Assembly: GCA_001972305.1 (NCBI GenBank)
Contig: BDDD01000124.1
Span: forward strand, 545,486 to 609,485
Direction of reading: 5' to 3'
DNA from: Cephalotus follicularis
Taxonomy: Eukaryota > Streptophyta > Magnoliopsida > Oxalidales > Cephalotaceae
Length of the DNA: 64,000 nt
The number at the start of each line of letters is the position of its first letter. The first letter of the stretch is position 1. A program made the translations under genes and the position numbers. Below are positions 21,781 to 33,600 of this stretch, one piece after another. The notes beneath the pieces are model-generated. The model had not been told where the DNA came from. It searched no databases and saw nothing but the letters and a program-made list of their open reading frames with translations.

Positions 21781-23030
21781 TTGTGCATAATCACGTGAAG
21801 GGTCCACAAAGGCAACCAAGAGGGGGGTGAATTGGTTATGCAGAAAATAACCACCCTTTTTAAAGATTAAAAACAATAATGATAAAAATGAACAAGTTAC
21901 TCTAAACATTAAATTAAATAACAAATAAAGTAAGGAGTAAGAGATAGAGAAATGCAAACGAGTTTATAGTGGTTCCGCAAACCGTGCCTACGTCCACTCT
22001 CCCAAGCCGTGCTTGAGGTTCCACTAGAATGTAATCCCCTGATCACTAACAATGATTCTGGATTTGTACAAGCTTATCCTAACTCAGATTTTTATGAGCT
22101 AAATCCTAACTCGGATTTTCAAAAGCTAAATCCTAACTTTGGGTAAGTAACTAATGATCTTGAGTATATAATGGATTTCTGAGTGTTTGTAATGTTTAAA
22201 AACCTCTCAAAAGGTTGGATAACAAAAACAATAATTGCTCAAAGGATCTCAAAAAAGAACTTTTTAAACTATAGCTCAAAATTATTCTTTCTTGCTCTTA
22301 TAAGACTTGGATATTGCTTGTGTGAGTAGTTGATTATTTCTTTACGGTTTGGGTCTCTATTTAAAGCTTTCAGATGAATGTAGCCATTGCTGGAGTTCAG
22401 GGAATCGTCAGATAGACGTTTGAATGATGTATGGAAAGTCTTCAGCATTTCAACACCTTCAAATTTTGCAAATTCTGTGTTTGGCTGTCATTGTCATTGA
22501 CGTGTACGAATGGCGTTAACGTCTATCCCCTTATGCATGGACTCCCGTGGATTTCTGCGTGGATACTCCAAGATTTTTTTCATCTTCAATTCTATTTACG
22601 TTGACGCGCATGCATGGTGTTGACGTATAGAGACAAGATGTTGACGTCTTAATGTCTTTGCGTTAACGTCTAAACTCACTGTCTGAAATGTGCACCATTT
22701 GCGTTGACGTCTTGATATGGAGTTAATGTCTATAGACAAGGTGTTGACTCCACTTGTTTTTTGCGTTAACGTCCAAACCACTATCACCTTTTGACGTCGA
22801 TGTCTTTACTCATGACGTTGACGTAAATCATAAGTTTCTCAGCACATTGATGCGAATAATGAATGGCTGTGATGAGAATCATCCTTTCAAGCCCAGAACA
22901 TGTACTTATTCCCAGCACGTTGACGCCTAAAGCATAGCCGTTGCTGCCAATAGTTCTGATTTGGAAGTTTAATCTTTCTTTCACTGCAAGTTCACTTTGT
23001 TAGAGATTCCTCCACATCACACACACAGAT
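21781..23030 (-). mobile_element. LTR L: Copia-type LTR, minus orientation
   Basis: The stretch AAGAGGGGGGTGAATTGGTT near 21820 and CCTACGTCCACTCTCCCAAG near 21990 are reverse complements of features at the 3' end of Copia LTRs (compare element A at 8229-8380 and element I at 60840-60960). In element sense, TATA-like sequences lie near 22305 and 22355 (TTATAAGAG, TTTAAATAGAG). A GTTGACGTC array lies upstream of them at 22497-22821. No primer site or internal region was found, so it may be a solo LTR. Ends and TSD are uncertain. Confidence 0.6.
22497..22821. promoter_or_regulatory. GCGTTGACGTC array in quartets, LTR L
   Basis: Cores (TTGA, TTAA or TCGA) lie at 22497, 22516 | 22601, 22620, 22641, 22663 | 22704, 22723, 22744, 22766 | 22797, 22818. 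Steps within groups are 19-22 bp. Gaps between groups are 85, 41 and 31 bp, and a further core lies at 22921. This is a third dialect of the palindrome grammar, in a different LTR family. Confidence 0.8.
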
Positions 23031-23752
23031 TGTCACACCCGTCCCTACCGAGACGGATGTGACCATCACGTGGCAATTAAAACTGTTTTGAAAACTTCTT
23101 AAATCATTAGAAACCATAAAGTTAAACCTTTTCCAAAAACTTGAACTTTTTCTAACTCTTAAAATTTTATGAAAATTGGGCTTGTAGTATCCGTTTATCG
23201 GACTATGCCTCATGTAAAGAAAACACAGTTTATAAAACACACTCCCGAAGGAGGAATCACTAGTATATAATTGGGCTCAGCCCTCAACAAACCACAACTT
23301 AAAGCAGTAAACAAGAATGGGTTGGGCTCAGCCTCAATCATATCAAAGCATAAAAAGAAAATATATGGGGCTCAACCATTTTTAAAAACAAAATTATAAA
23401 AGAATTTCACTTATATGAAAACATAAACAAATGCTGATGTAGTGATATTATGCATGTGTTGAAAACTGGTAGCATGCCCTATTCTCGTGGTACATCCCCT
23501 ACTGAATCCGTATTAGCAATTATTCGCTATCATCTGAAATAGAAAACTGGGAGGGGGTTAGTCCAAATGCCTAAGTGTAACGCCCGGTATTTTCCTGAAT
23601 GTAATATTTTGATTTATGATGTAACCATAAACTTGAATTAATGAGAAGAATGAAGTTTCAAACTCAAACATGTCTCTAAACCCTAGTTATGGTTTTGGAA
23701 ATGGAATGTGTATGTCAAAAGCTTGAAACGGCACTGTTTTGGGACAAAGACA

Positions 23753-23898
23753 TCGATGTCTTTGTAAAGACGTCGACTCCTTTGGGAACCAGGGGTACAC
23801 GTGAATGCACGGGCATACACGTCGACATTGAGAGAAGGCGTCGACACCTTCTTACAAAAATGGAAAAGACATCGACGTCTAAGGAAAGACGTCGATGC
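23753..23898. promoter_or_regulatory. GACGTCGACGTC pairs, solo LTR F
   Basis: TCGA cores at 23753, 23773 | 23822, 23841 | 23872, 23892. Pair steps are 20, 19 and 20 bp, with gaps of 49 and 31 bp. The same architecture occurs in D at 39755-39896. Confidence 0.85.
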
Positions 23899-24657
23899 CT
23901 TTGTATGAACGTCTGTCGCGCTTTTTCGCTGGCAGAGTAACATGCAAGGGGATTTGTTTGGGGGCTTTACCTGATGCCTTTTCAAGTGTATTATGACGTG
24001 TTGAGCATGTCGGTGTATTGCCAGGAATACTAAACATGCCCATCACCTGGAACATGCAAGGAATATGTAGCCTAACATGCAACCTGCAAAAGGGAGATTA
24101 TAAAACAAAAAGCAAATACAGAAAACCTGGGAAGTGGGAGAGAGCACGAGGGGGCCTGTTAAATGGCAGAAGAAGGAGGTTAGGAAGGAGCCATCTGCAT
24201 AAGAACAACCCTCCCCACTTATCTCTCTCGTTTTAAAACACCAGAAGAAAGAAATGAGAGAAAACAGTGAGTGTGAGAGTCACCATTGCTGAGTTTGCTT
24301 GGAGCTTCAGGTTTGAGCTCGTGGGTGGCAGCTGCTGAAGGAATCTTGGAGCTGCTGGAAGCCAGAACTTGGGAACTTAAAGAGGTGGACTTTCTAGTTC
24401 CTAACTTGGAACATTAAGGTAGGGGAAAGTGATGGATTTATATATGCATTTTGAGTTCTAAGTTAATGAATAGCGTGGTGAATTGCATGTTAATGATCGA
24501 ATTGAGATTCTGGACTTGTTGTAGTGTTACTGTGATACACCGAGCAGATCGTGCATGTACATTTACATGAATACGTGAATCTGTTGTATAAAGGATGAAT
24601 TTGTTAATGGCTTGGTATGTTAAAATTATGGAAATAACGTTCTGGGTTTTGAAGACA

Positions 24658-24987
24658 TCGACGCCTATGTGAAGACGTCGATGCCTTCGTGTGAATATGT
24701 GAAAGACATCGATGTCTTTTTATTGACATCGACGCCTTTTCTGGAAAAATCGTTGAACTGAAATGTTCATTTCAATGGCCATTTAAGCCACTTGGGATCA
24801 CCTGTTTGGTTTCGATTTGATGTTCTGGATATGTTACTGTTAACCAGTAGCATTCCTTACACGTTTAGAGAGTGATATTCGATTTCATGAGGGATTAACA
24901 GGTCGGATTTCACCCTCCTGAACCAAGACTTGCGTATTGATACTCTCCGGTATGATAAAGATGTCGACGCCTTAAGGATGACATCGA
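24658..24987. promoter_or_regulatory. More GACATCGACGCC pairs, solo LTR F
   Basis: Cores at 24658, 24678 | 24709, 24729 | 24964, 24984. Steps are 20, 31 and 20 bp, then a further pair 20 bp apart. TATA-like sequence (AATATATATT-type runs) follows near 25190-25215 in F orientation. Confidence 0.8.
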
Positions 24988-25439
24988 CGCCTTTTCCCCT
25001 GATCAGTAGAACTTCACTCGAATGAGACCCGCTAGACCCTAAACGACTCTAGAAATGATCTTAGATACATTCTGAGCATATGTTTGCATTGTTACTGTGA
25101 TATACATTATGGTTGATTTCTAAAGAGTGATAACCATTTTGGAAAGCTTGCATGATTACTGTAATCATTTTGTACAAAAATGTATATTTGTCAACATATG
25201 AATTTATATATTTTTGAGATGACTGGGGAAGTATTTCCAATGATTGAGAAATGTTTTAAAGGGTATTGTGCGAAAATGTATAATTGTATATGTTTTCAAA
25301 ATGATTGGGGAAGTATTTCCAAAGACAGAGAAATGTATTGTTTTAAGTTTTACAACTTATTACAACTTGTGAACGAAATAATATATTTTAAACAAATATA
25401 TTTGATCAAGTAAATATATGTAGTTGCTTGACTTGTACT

Positions 25440-25620
25440 TGAAATGCTTGTGCTTGTTGATTATTAGCCGTCGTGCTAATAACTTGTTGATTATTAGCCA
25501 CCGTGCTAATAACTTGTTGATTATTAGCCACCGTGCTAATAACTTGTTGATTACTTAGCCACTGTGCAAGTAACTTGCTGTTGGTTTAGCCGCCGTGCTA
25601 AACAACTTACTGTGACTTGC
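25440..25620 (+). repeat. Hairpin-repeat block, solo LTR F
   Basis: About five units of roughly 31 bp. Each contains TTAGCC-x-CCGTGCTAA, so every unit can fold (TTAGC/GCTAA). The corresponding block in D is at 38025-38175. Confidence 0.8.
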
Positions 25621-26098
25621 TCCCGGGGATGGAGTAAGAGCGCATGACATTGGGGCCAGGAGGTGACGACGGTCATGACGATTGGATTGTCTGGTTCCTT
25701 TTTGGGGACATATTTCTTGCTTGTGTTGATATAACTTATGAGTTATACTTGTACTATGAGCATGCATATATTTTTATATGTATATATGGAGGTATTTTTA
25801 CTATAAAAATTACATGTCATGGCTCATCATTATGCATTCATTCATGGCACTCATTACCATATGACTTGAACTGTATTTATGGGTTTATTCGCTTAGCCGA
25901 ATGAGGACAAAGGCTAACCCCCTAGTGTAACTGATTGATGGAGTGGACATGTCATGCTTGGAGATTTAAAGAGAAGACTTGGTTATTTCTCTTATTTATG
26001 TATTTGGATTATTGTAACAAAGGATATTTGTTATCTTGTATTGTATCATTATTTCACGCTCCGTTTTGGGCGATCAACAGTTATGTTTGGTTTATTGG

Positions 26099-26126
26099 GC
26101 ATCACGTAGTATGGGATGTGTGATGC
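26099..26126 (+). other. Covarying U5 hairpin, solo LTR F
   Basis: GCATCACG, loop TAGTATGGGATG, TGTGATGC. It is the reverse complement of the D-family hairpin and is shown here in element sense. Confidence 0.65.
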
Positions 26127-26835
26127 ATGTTTTAATTCTGCTCATTATGTTGTTGCTTCCGCTATTGAAGGTTTTTAATTGTTGGTATTTTTTTGCATGA
26201 GCTGGATTATTTTATGTTGATTGCCTTACCACTTTATATGTTGTCTATGTTGTGGAAAATGGGGTGTGACACTAAGTGAGTTGGGACACGTCATTCCCCA
26301 ATGCATCCATACAAACAACCGAATGCGTTGAAAGAAATATATGCGATAATCAAAAGTATAGGCTACAAATATAAGAGAATCCATGAGAAGAACAAAATCA
26401 ACAATAAGACTCCAAAAATAGAAGATCACAAACTCAATAATGGAAAAGACTATATGATATCTATGACCGGCTTTAAGCCCAAGATAAACATCTGAATACT
26501 CACTGAATAACAGCACAAACAAAAATAACACTGTCTGAATATAACAAGATCACAATAATTCAGTATAGAATGAATATCAAGAATGAAATACATGATCATC
26601 AATCACAAATTAAGATATGTGCCCAAAATTCATAGAAGAAAACTGGGAATGCTAGTATAACTATAAGGTCATCATCATATCCTCATACCTCATATCATCA
26701 TCATCATATCCTCCTCATACACCGGTGCAATATCTCATACCACCACCATATCTCATGGCGTCATAACATATCACCACCAAATCCTATGGCGTCATAGTAC
26801 AACCGTTGCAGCAATGATATACATATATGAACCTT

Positions 26836-27080
26836 GACCAAGGGGACGTCGTTATTTCATGGATGTGCCCTCGCCGGAACCACATATCCGAACTTCGACC
26901 GAGGGGACGTCGTTATTTCACGGATCTGCCCTTGTCGGAATCACATACCAAACCTTGACCGAGGGGACGTTGTGTTGCACACAGATCTGCCCTCGTCAGA
27001 AATTATGTATCACAATCTCGACCAAGGGGACGTCATTATTTCACGGGTCTGCCCTCGTCAGAATCACATATCCATAATCC
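26836..27080. repeat. Four-copy 60-63-bp tandem repeat in LTR of element G
   Basis: Units start at GACC 26836, 26897, 26957 and 27020. Each contains CGAGGGGACGT...TATTTCACGG...TGCCCTCGTCGGAATCACAT, and CCGAGGG can pair with CCCTCGTCGG within a unit. It lies where the other Gypsy LTRs have their hairpin-repeat blocks. Confidence 0.85.
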
Positions 27081-27841
27081 CGGTACCAGCATCAGAATGT
27101 AACATAGTATGACAACATAACAAGTCACGGTATCATTAATATAAGAACCCAGAACATCGAAAACATACCATCTCGGAATCATATCACAAATAAACATGCC
27201 GCAGAAAACAAGTGGGATATAATCTCAAACCATGTCCCATCATAAAACAAAGGATACGCCAATAGAAGGAAAATATACAAATCTTGATCAATATCATATA
27301 TCACAAGGACACATAAAAATAGGAAGGTGACTTTGTCACCCATAGCCCAAGCACATAAAACATAAAGAAATCAATGAACATGCTCAACCAAAGACATGGG
27401 AGACAAATCCCAATGAAATCATCACATAACACAAGTATATAAGGGCACATAAATAGGAGTCTCAAAGACAATAAAGAATAGGAAGGGAATGTCCCACTCA
27501 CAGTTTTACGGAGAGTAACAACCGCTACTTTACCCCTCGATGGCTTCGAATCGAATACGAAATCCATGTCTCTATCATGCTATCACATAACAACATCTAT
27601 AAGCATACTGTAATACCCTATTTGTTCGTATGCATGTTTTACGAATTTTAACCTGTTTGTTTTTGGGATTTTTAAATTGTGTTGTTATGAAGTCCGTTGC
27701 TCTGTGTTTGGGCCTATGTGTTGTTGGCTGACTGATACCAGCCTGAACCTTGGATATGTTGGTATGTGAATGCATCGGTTTATGTTATGTCAATTCTTGA
27801 TAATAAAAAACAACTATTTTAAAACTTATTAAAACAATTTG

Positions 27842-28090
27842 ACCTCTTTTATAATTCTATTTCCTTTCTTTTATTTTAAAATTTCTTATTTTCCTTTCCT
27901 TTTCTTTTCTTTTTCCTTTTTTCTTTCTCTCTTTTTTTCTTCCCTCCCTCTCCCGTATCTCTCCCTCTACCACCCGTCTCTCTCTCCTATCTCTATCTCA
28001 ATCCCGAAAATCCTCCCTCGTTCCTTATCTAATCTGATATGTCTCCATATTTCCTTATGCCTCCCACAATTCTCTCTTTTCTTTTCCGTT
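27842..28090 (+). repeat. Polypyrimidine tract in element C 5' LTR
   Basis: Almost only C and T over about 250 bp (CTTTTCTTTTTCC-like, then CTCTCTCTCC-like). Confidence 0.85.
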
Positions 28091-28781
28091 TTAAGACTGC
28101 CTATGTCATTGTTATATGTTATTCTCACTTTGCAGGCCACTACCGAATCTGCCATTGTGTAATCGTTGTGTTCTTCGATCAGTTTCGTTCATCAAAAGTC
28201 AGGTTTGTTTTATGTAATCTGTCTCTTGTTTTTCTTTTGGTTATTTTTCCCTTGGCAGGCATTGAGATGTGTAATCGTTTTCTCCTCTATGGTTTTTTGT
28301 TCACAGCCGATTAACATTGTTTTGTGGTGTTTCTTCCTACTGTTTTAGTGTCTGTTAAATCATTGCAAATTAGTAATTGTTGTTTTGATGGTTTGTTTCA
28401 CTTGTTATTCGGTTCACATGCATATAGGTTGTTAGTGTCCCTGTGGCTTTGATTCCTGTAATTGTGTTCTGTCATGGTTTATCACACTGTCAGCATGTTT
28501 TAGACAGCATGGACATGTTGTAATCTGGTTTTAATATCTGTAAATGGTAATGGACAGAAGAATTGGACTAATATATGTATGCATGTGTTTAGGATTTTTT
28601 TCTCTTTTCCTTGAGTTAGCCATTGGTCTCATAAGTTATGTCAATTCTATGTTTTTCCTACTATCTGAACATCATATAATGTCTTATGTATATGTTCACA
28701 GGTCTCTAATAATGAGTCACTCATGTTTAGACAAGTTTTGCATTAAAAAGGGTTATGTTTTTGCTCTTCTGTCGACAAGAA

Positions 28782-28989
28782 CAGTTGGTTGTTCTTATGA
28801 TCAGTCGACTGGTTTGGTTGTACATTCAGCTGTCCTATGAATGCAGTCGACTGTTTTGTGTTGAGTAGTCGAATGGACCCTTGTCACAGTTGACTGCTTG
28901 TAGTCCAGTTTGTGTAGTTGACTGGCCCTGTTGCATAGTCGGCTGCAAAGCTTCCAACAAATCGACTGGAGCTCTGTAACAGTTAGCTG
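28782..28989. promoter_or_regulatory. Palindrome array, element C 5' LTR
   Basis: Variants start at 28782, 28802, 28823, 28844, 28866, 28887 | 28915, 28936, 28959, 28980. Steps are 20-23 bp with a single 28-bp gap. The consensus is CAGTYGACTG. The right LTR has a shorter counterpart at about 35711-35850. Confidence 0.8.
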
Positions 28990-30441
28990 TTTTGCTCAGA
29001 AAATTCCTGTTTTCAACTGTTTTGATTTGTTTATTCTTCGAATCGATCTGGGTATTTTCTAAACACATTATTGAATCTATTCTATGTTTCTCAGACCTAT
29101 ATATGCTTAGTTTTGTGTCTTTTAGATTGTTGTGCTTCAAGGGAGTTTGACTTAACAATCTTTCGTAAGTCTTTTCTAAGCGCATAAGGTACGAATATTC
29201 AGCTCTTTGGCCATCTGGTTTTATGAACGAAAATCAATTTTACTCTTATGATATGTTCTTTCGGTTTTATGACTTGGTTATGCTTTATAGTTTTAATATG
29301 TTTCGAAAATAAAGTTGGTTTTGACGTTTTGCGAAATTAAATACTCCTGACTTTATTCTTATGCTATGATACATTATGATATGTTATGATCATCTCGTTT
29401 ATTATGAGAAATAAATGGGTTGATGCTTCATTTATGGAAAGTGTGCAATGATATCGTTTATTAACGAGTTTACAATATATTTCGAAAAAGCGTATTTTAC
29501 GTGTTATTAGATTGATTTTGATAAATCAATGTTTTCTAAATGATAAAGTACTGAGTATTTTTACTTACCTATGGGGCGTACCATAGACATGTCGTAGGCC
29601 TGGCACGGGGACAAGACACTTCCGTAGCGGTGTGATTAGACTACGGCGTCTCTGTGTGTTATGAATAAATCCCATGCGGTGGATTCATGGATCCGTTATG
29701 TTTGATAATGGCGTATGAATCGATTCTAGTTTATGGTATACGTGTGGAGTTATGCAATATGTGATATGATGTGAAATGAGAATTGACTTTTGTAGTGCCG
29801 TACACTTCAATTCTAATGGACATGTGGAATTAGTGCCTACCTGGCCATCTATATGTTGTGGATACATGATATGTTATGTGGCTCAGTATACATTTGTGTT
29901 TATGAAATTTATGTTTCGTATACGTGTCCCAAGTTATGGCTTTAACTGTAAGAATGTTTTAACTGTTACTGCTTAGGATTTTTGTTATGAGTTTTATTGA
30001 AATCTTACTACTTTTAAGTTATTGTTATTGTTTTACATTCTTTATTCGTACTGAGGTTTGCTCAGCCGCGTTTTTGTTTCCATGTGGCAAGTTATCAGGA
30101 GCAACATGGAAAAGTGTGATTTGAGAGATGACCACCATATGTCCAGGATCCTCTAGGAGTGTGATCCCTTTAGGTTTTCTGTTAATATTGGCTATGAACA
30201 ATAAGTTACTTTTGGTTTATGTTTTCAGAATTTAACTTTGGAACATGTTTAAGTTTTTTCGAATATGTTAAGTTTTAAGTTTATGATCAGTTTTTAGATA
30301 TGCTATGTTATGACTGCCACATTTTTAGCTAATGAAGTTATGCTTATGCTCAGTATGATGTTAAGTTAAGATATGTTATGCTTAAGTTCTGTTAAGTTAT
30401 GACCCGTGATGACTCCCACCGTCTGGGGGTGTTACAGATTA

Positions 30442-30452
30442 TGGTATCAGAG
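30442..30452 (+). other. Primer-binding site, element C
   Basis: TGGTATCAGAG, five bases after the LTR end, complementary to tRNA-iMet. Confidence 0.9.
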
Positions 30453-30676
30453 AATAGGTTTTGTTTCCTTAAAAGACCTGACTAGGTTTGACCTGTGAGA
30501 CTTGGTAGACTTTGGGTTAGGCTTCTTCGATATGGTCTTTTGATATGTCTTATGCTTTGATTTCTAATTGCTTTTGATATTTTATGTTTTGGTATCTTTT
30601 CATAGTTGGTACGTACAAGGAATGCTTCTCAGAGAACAGCCACAGCTGAGGCTCGTGAAGTCAGGTTGATCCTACT

Positions 30677-33600
30677 ATGGAAGAATTGGTACGTCAGTCA
30701 GTAGCTCAGGAGGTGCGCCGTGTGATTGGTCAACAGAATCCGGAACAAGGGTGTAGAGAGCCAGTTGCTGAGGAGAAGGCTCCAGCTGATGTTCAATTGG
30801 GAAGGGAAACTAGGGACAGGACTGACACACCTGTTTATATCTGGCTTGAGTGGTTCCAGAAACAGAGGCCGCAGTCTTTCATCTCAGCCGTGACTCCTAT
30901 GGAAGCTGTGCATTTGGATTGCGCATGTGGACAAGATCTTCGATGTGCTTGGTTGTGGTGACGAGCAGAAGGTTAGGTTGGCTGCTTATAAGCTTAAAGG
31001 TGATGCTCAGAAGTGGTGGAAGACTCTGGGTTTGGGTAAGGGTGGTGAGTACATTGATGCTTTGACTTGGTAAGAGTTTTGCAAAGTTTTCTATCTGCAG
31101 TAGTTTCCCGCTGCTGATAAGGAGGCTTATGCTAGCGAGTTCATAAATACAAGACAGAAATACGGAGAGTCGGTTACTGAGTTTCTGACCTATTTCACTA
31201 GACTTGCTGGTTTCGCTGGGTCCGCGGCGGGGACAACACTTCGACAAGCTGAGAAATTTAAGTGAAAGTTGCACTATCAACTCTGTGGTAAGCTGATTAA
31301 TACCAAGTTTGCTGATGTTTCTGAAGTGGCTAACGCAGCTAAGAATATTGAAATGGAGAGGCTAGATTTCCAGGCAGCTTGTCAAGAAAGTGATAAGAAG
31401 AGAAACAGAGGGGATTCTCAAGGATAAGGTTCTGGTCAGAATAGTAAGAATAGAAATTGTAAACGAGGAAGGAGGAATGATAACCGGGGACAACAATAGT
31501 CAGGCAATAATCAGGGGCAGACACAGAAAGCTGCGGATGTTCAGATTGCCAAGTGTGACACTTGTGGTATACAGCATCCGGTGGGAGTGTGCTATAAGGC
31601 CATCGGGGCCAGTTTTGTATGTGGTCTGAAGGGGCATTTTGTGAAAGACTGTCCTGATCCTAGAGCAATGGAAAGAAAAGGAAACAATGCAGAATCTGGA
31701 CAGCGCAATGTGGGAGGTCATGTCTTTGCTATCACGACACAGCAGGCCACTAACGCACCAGGTACTGTTTCGGGCTTTATTTATGTTGCTAACTGTAGGG
31801 CTTATGTTTTGTATGATACTGGATCGACCCACTCGGTTGTAGTGAGGTCTTTTGTTTGGCATCTTAGTATGCCTTCACAGTTGCTTGATTCAGCTTTGGT
31901 TCTTTCGACCCCAACGGGTACATCTGTTGTGATATCTGAGTGTTTTTATGCTTGCCCTCTTGTTTTTGATGATCGGATTCGTGATACAGATCTTCTTCCT
32001 ATTGATATGTATGACTTTGATATGATTCTGGGTATGAATTGGTTGGTTCGCCATCAAGCTACGATTGATTGTCACGCTCGGAGGATTCTGTTTGGGGATG
32101 TGGGTAGACCTGATTTTATTTATCAGCGTTCACAGCCGAGAAAAGAAGTTAAAGTTTTTTCTGCTTTGAAGGCTTGGAAGTTGGTGGCTAAGGGCGCTGA
32201 AGGTTTCTTAGCTGTTGGGAAAGATGTCTCTAAGGATGAGCCTCTCTTTGAGGACTATCCTATGGTTAGAGAGTTTTCTGATGTGTTTCCGGAGGAGTTA
32301 CGAGGTTTGCCACCCCAACGGAAAGTGGAGTTTACCATCGAACTCATTCTTGGAGCGGAACCTTTGTCTAAAGCACCGTATAGGATGGCACCACTTGAAT
32401 TGCAAGAATTGAAAGAGCAGTTGCAAGAGTTATTGGATCGGGGTTTCATCTGGCCTAGTGTTTCACTATAGGGTGCTCTAGTTGCAAGAGCAGTCTTTTT
32501 GATGACTTATTTGATCAACTCCAAGGTGCTCGGTATTTTTGGAGGTCAATTTGAGGTCTGGATATCATCAGCTGCGAGTGAAAGATGAAGACATACCCAA
32601 GACTATTTTCCGTACAGGGTATGGGCATTATGAGTTTCTGGTAATGCTGTTTGGACTTACTAATGCACCGGCAGTCTTCATGGATCTGATGAATCGGGTA
32701 TTTCATGAGTTCTTGGATAAGTTTGTGATTGTGTTCATAGATGATATCCTTGTGTATTCCAAGTCGAAGGAAGAACATGAATAACAGCTTCATATAGTTC
32801 TTGGTATTCTGAGGAAGAATCAACTATACGCAAAGTTTTCGAAGTGTGAGTTCTGGTTGGAACAAGTGGCGTTTTTGGGTTATGTGGTTACAGCTGAAGG
32901 GATTAGTGTGGATCCTGCTAAAGTTTAGGCTATTACTACATGGCCGAGACCTGCCACAGTGACGGAGATTAGGAGTTTCTTGGGTTTAGCTGGATACTAT
33001 AGGCGATTCATGGAAGGCTTTTCCTCCATAGCCTTACCATTGACTCAGCTTATGAGAAAGGGAGCTCAGTTTGAGTGGAATGAAGAATGGGAAGCAAGCT
33101 TTGGGAAATTAAAGAATAGTCTTGTGTCAGCACCGATTCTTCGGTTACTGTCTGGGTCGGGTGCATACCAGATATACAGCGATGCTTCTAAGAAGGGTTT
33201 GGGGTGTGTACTAATGCAGCACGGTCATGTGATAGCTTATGCTTCGAGATAGTTGAAGCCTTATGAAGTGAACTATCCTACACATGATCTCAAGTTAGCA
33301 GCAGTCGTGTTTGCGTTTAAGATATGGAGACACAACTTATATGGAGAAACTTGTGACGTCTTTACCGATCATAAGAGTCTCAATTACATCTTTACGCAGA
33401 AAGAGTGGAACATGCGTTAGAGAAGGTGGTTGGAGCTTCTGAAAGACTATGATCTGAATATTCAGTACCACCTTGGTAAAGCAAACGTGGTAGCTGATGC
33501 ACTTAGTCGGAAGAGTTCTGGGAGTGTAGCGGCTTTGCTTACTCAGCCGCAGTTGATAGCCGATATGGAGAGGTTGGATTTGAATATGTATGTTTGAGGT

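Larger units (their letters stand above)
23576..26272 (+). mobile_element. Element F: solo LTR of the element D family, plus orientation
   Basis: 2697 bp from TGTAACGCCC to GTGTGACA with TSD CTAAG at 23571-23575 and 26273-26277. It is the reverse complement of the D LTR along its length (compare its first 100 bases with 39975-40073). No internal region is present, so the usual explanation, recombination between two LTRs, applies. It contains palindrome pairs, a hairpin-repeat block and the covarying hairpin. Differences from D are scattered throughout, so it looks like an older insertion. Confidence 0.93.
27609..30436 (+). repeat. Element C 5' LTR
   Basis: 2828 bp, TGTAATACCC to GGTGTTACA. 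It contains a roughly 250-bp polypyrimidine tract (about 27842-28090) and a ten-copy palindrome array (28782-28989). A TATA-like CAATATATTTCG lies near 29472, and GC-rich hairpin sequences near 29580-29660. The order array, TATA, hairpin block is the same as in minus-strand families when read in element sense. Confidence 0.88.

Noticed and set aside
23031-23575. F's flanks as an independent LTR pair
   Set aside because: The CTAAG duplication joins the sequence left and right of F into one continuous G LTR, so the flanks are one repeat interrupted by F.
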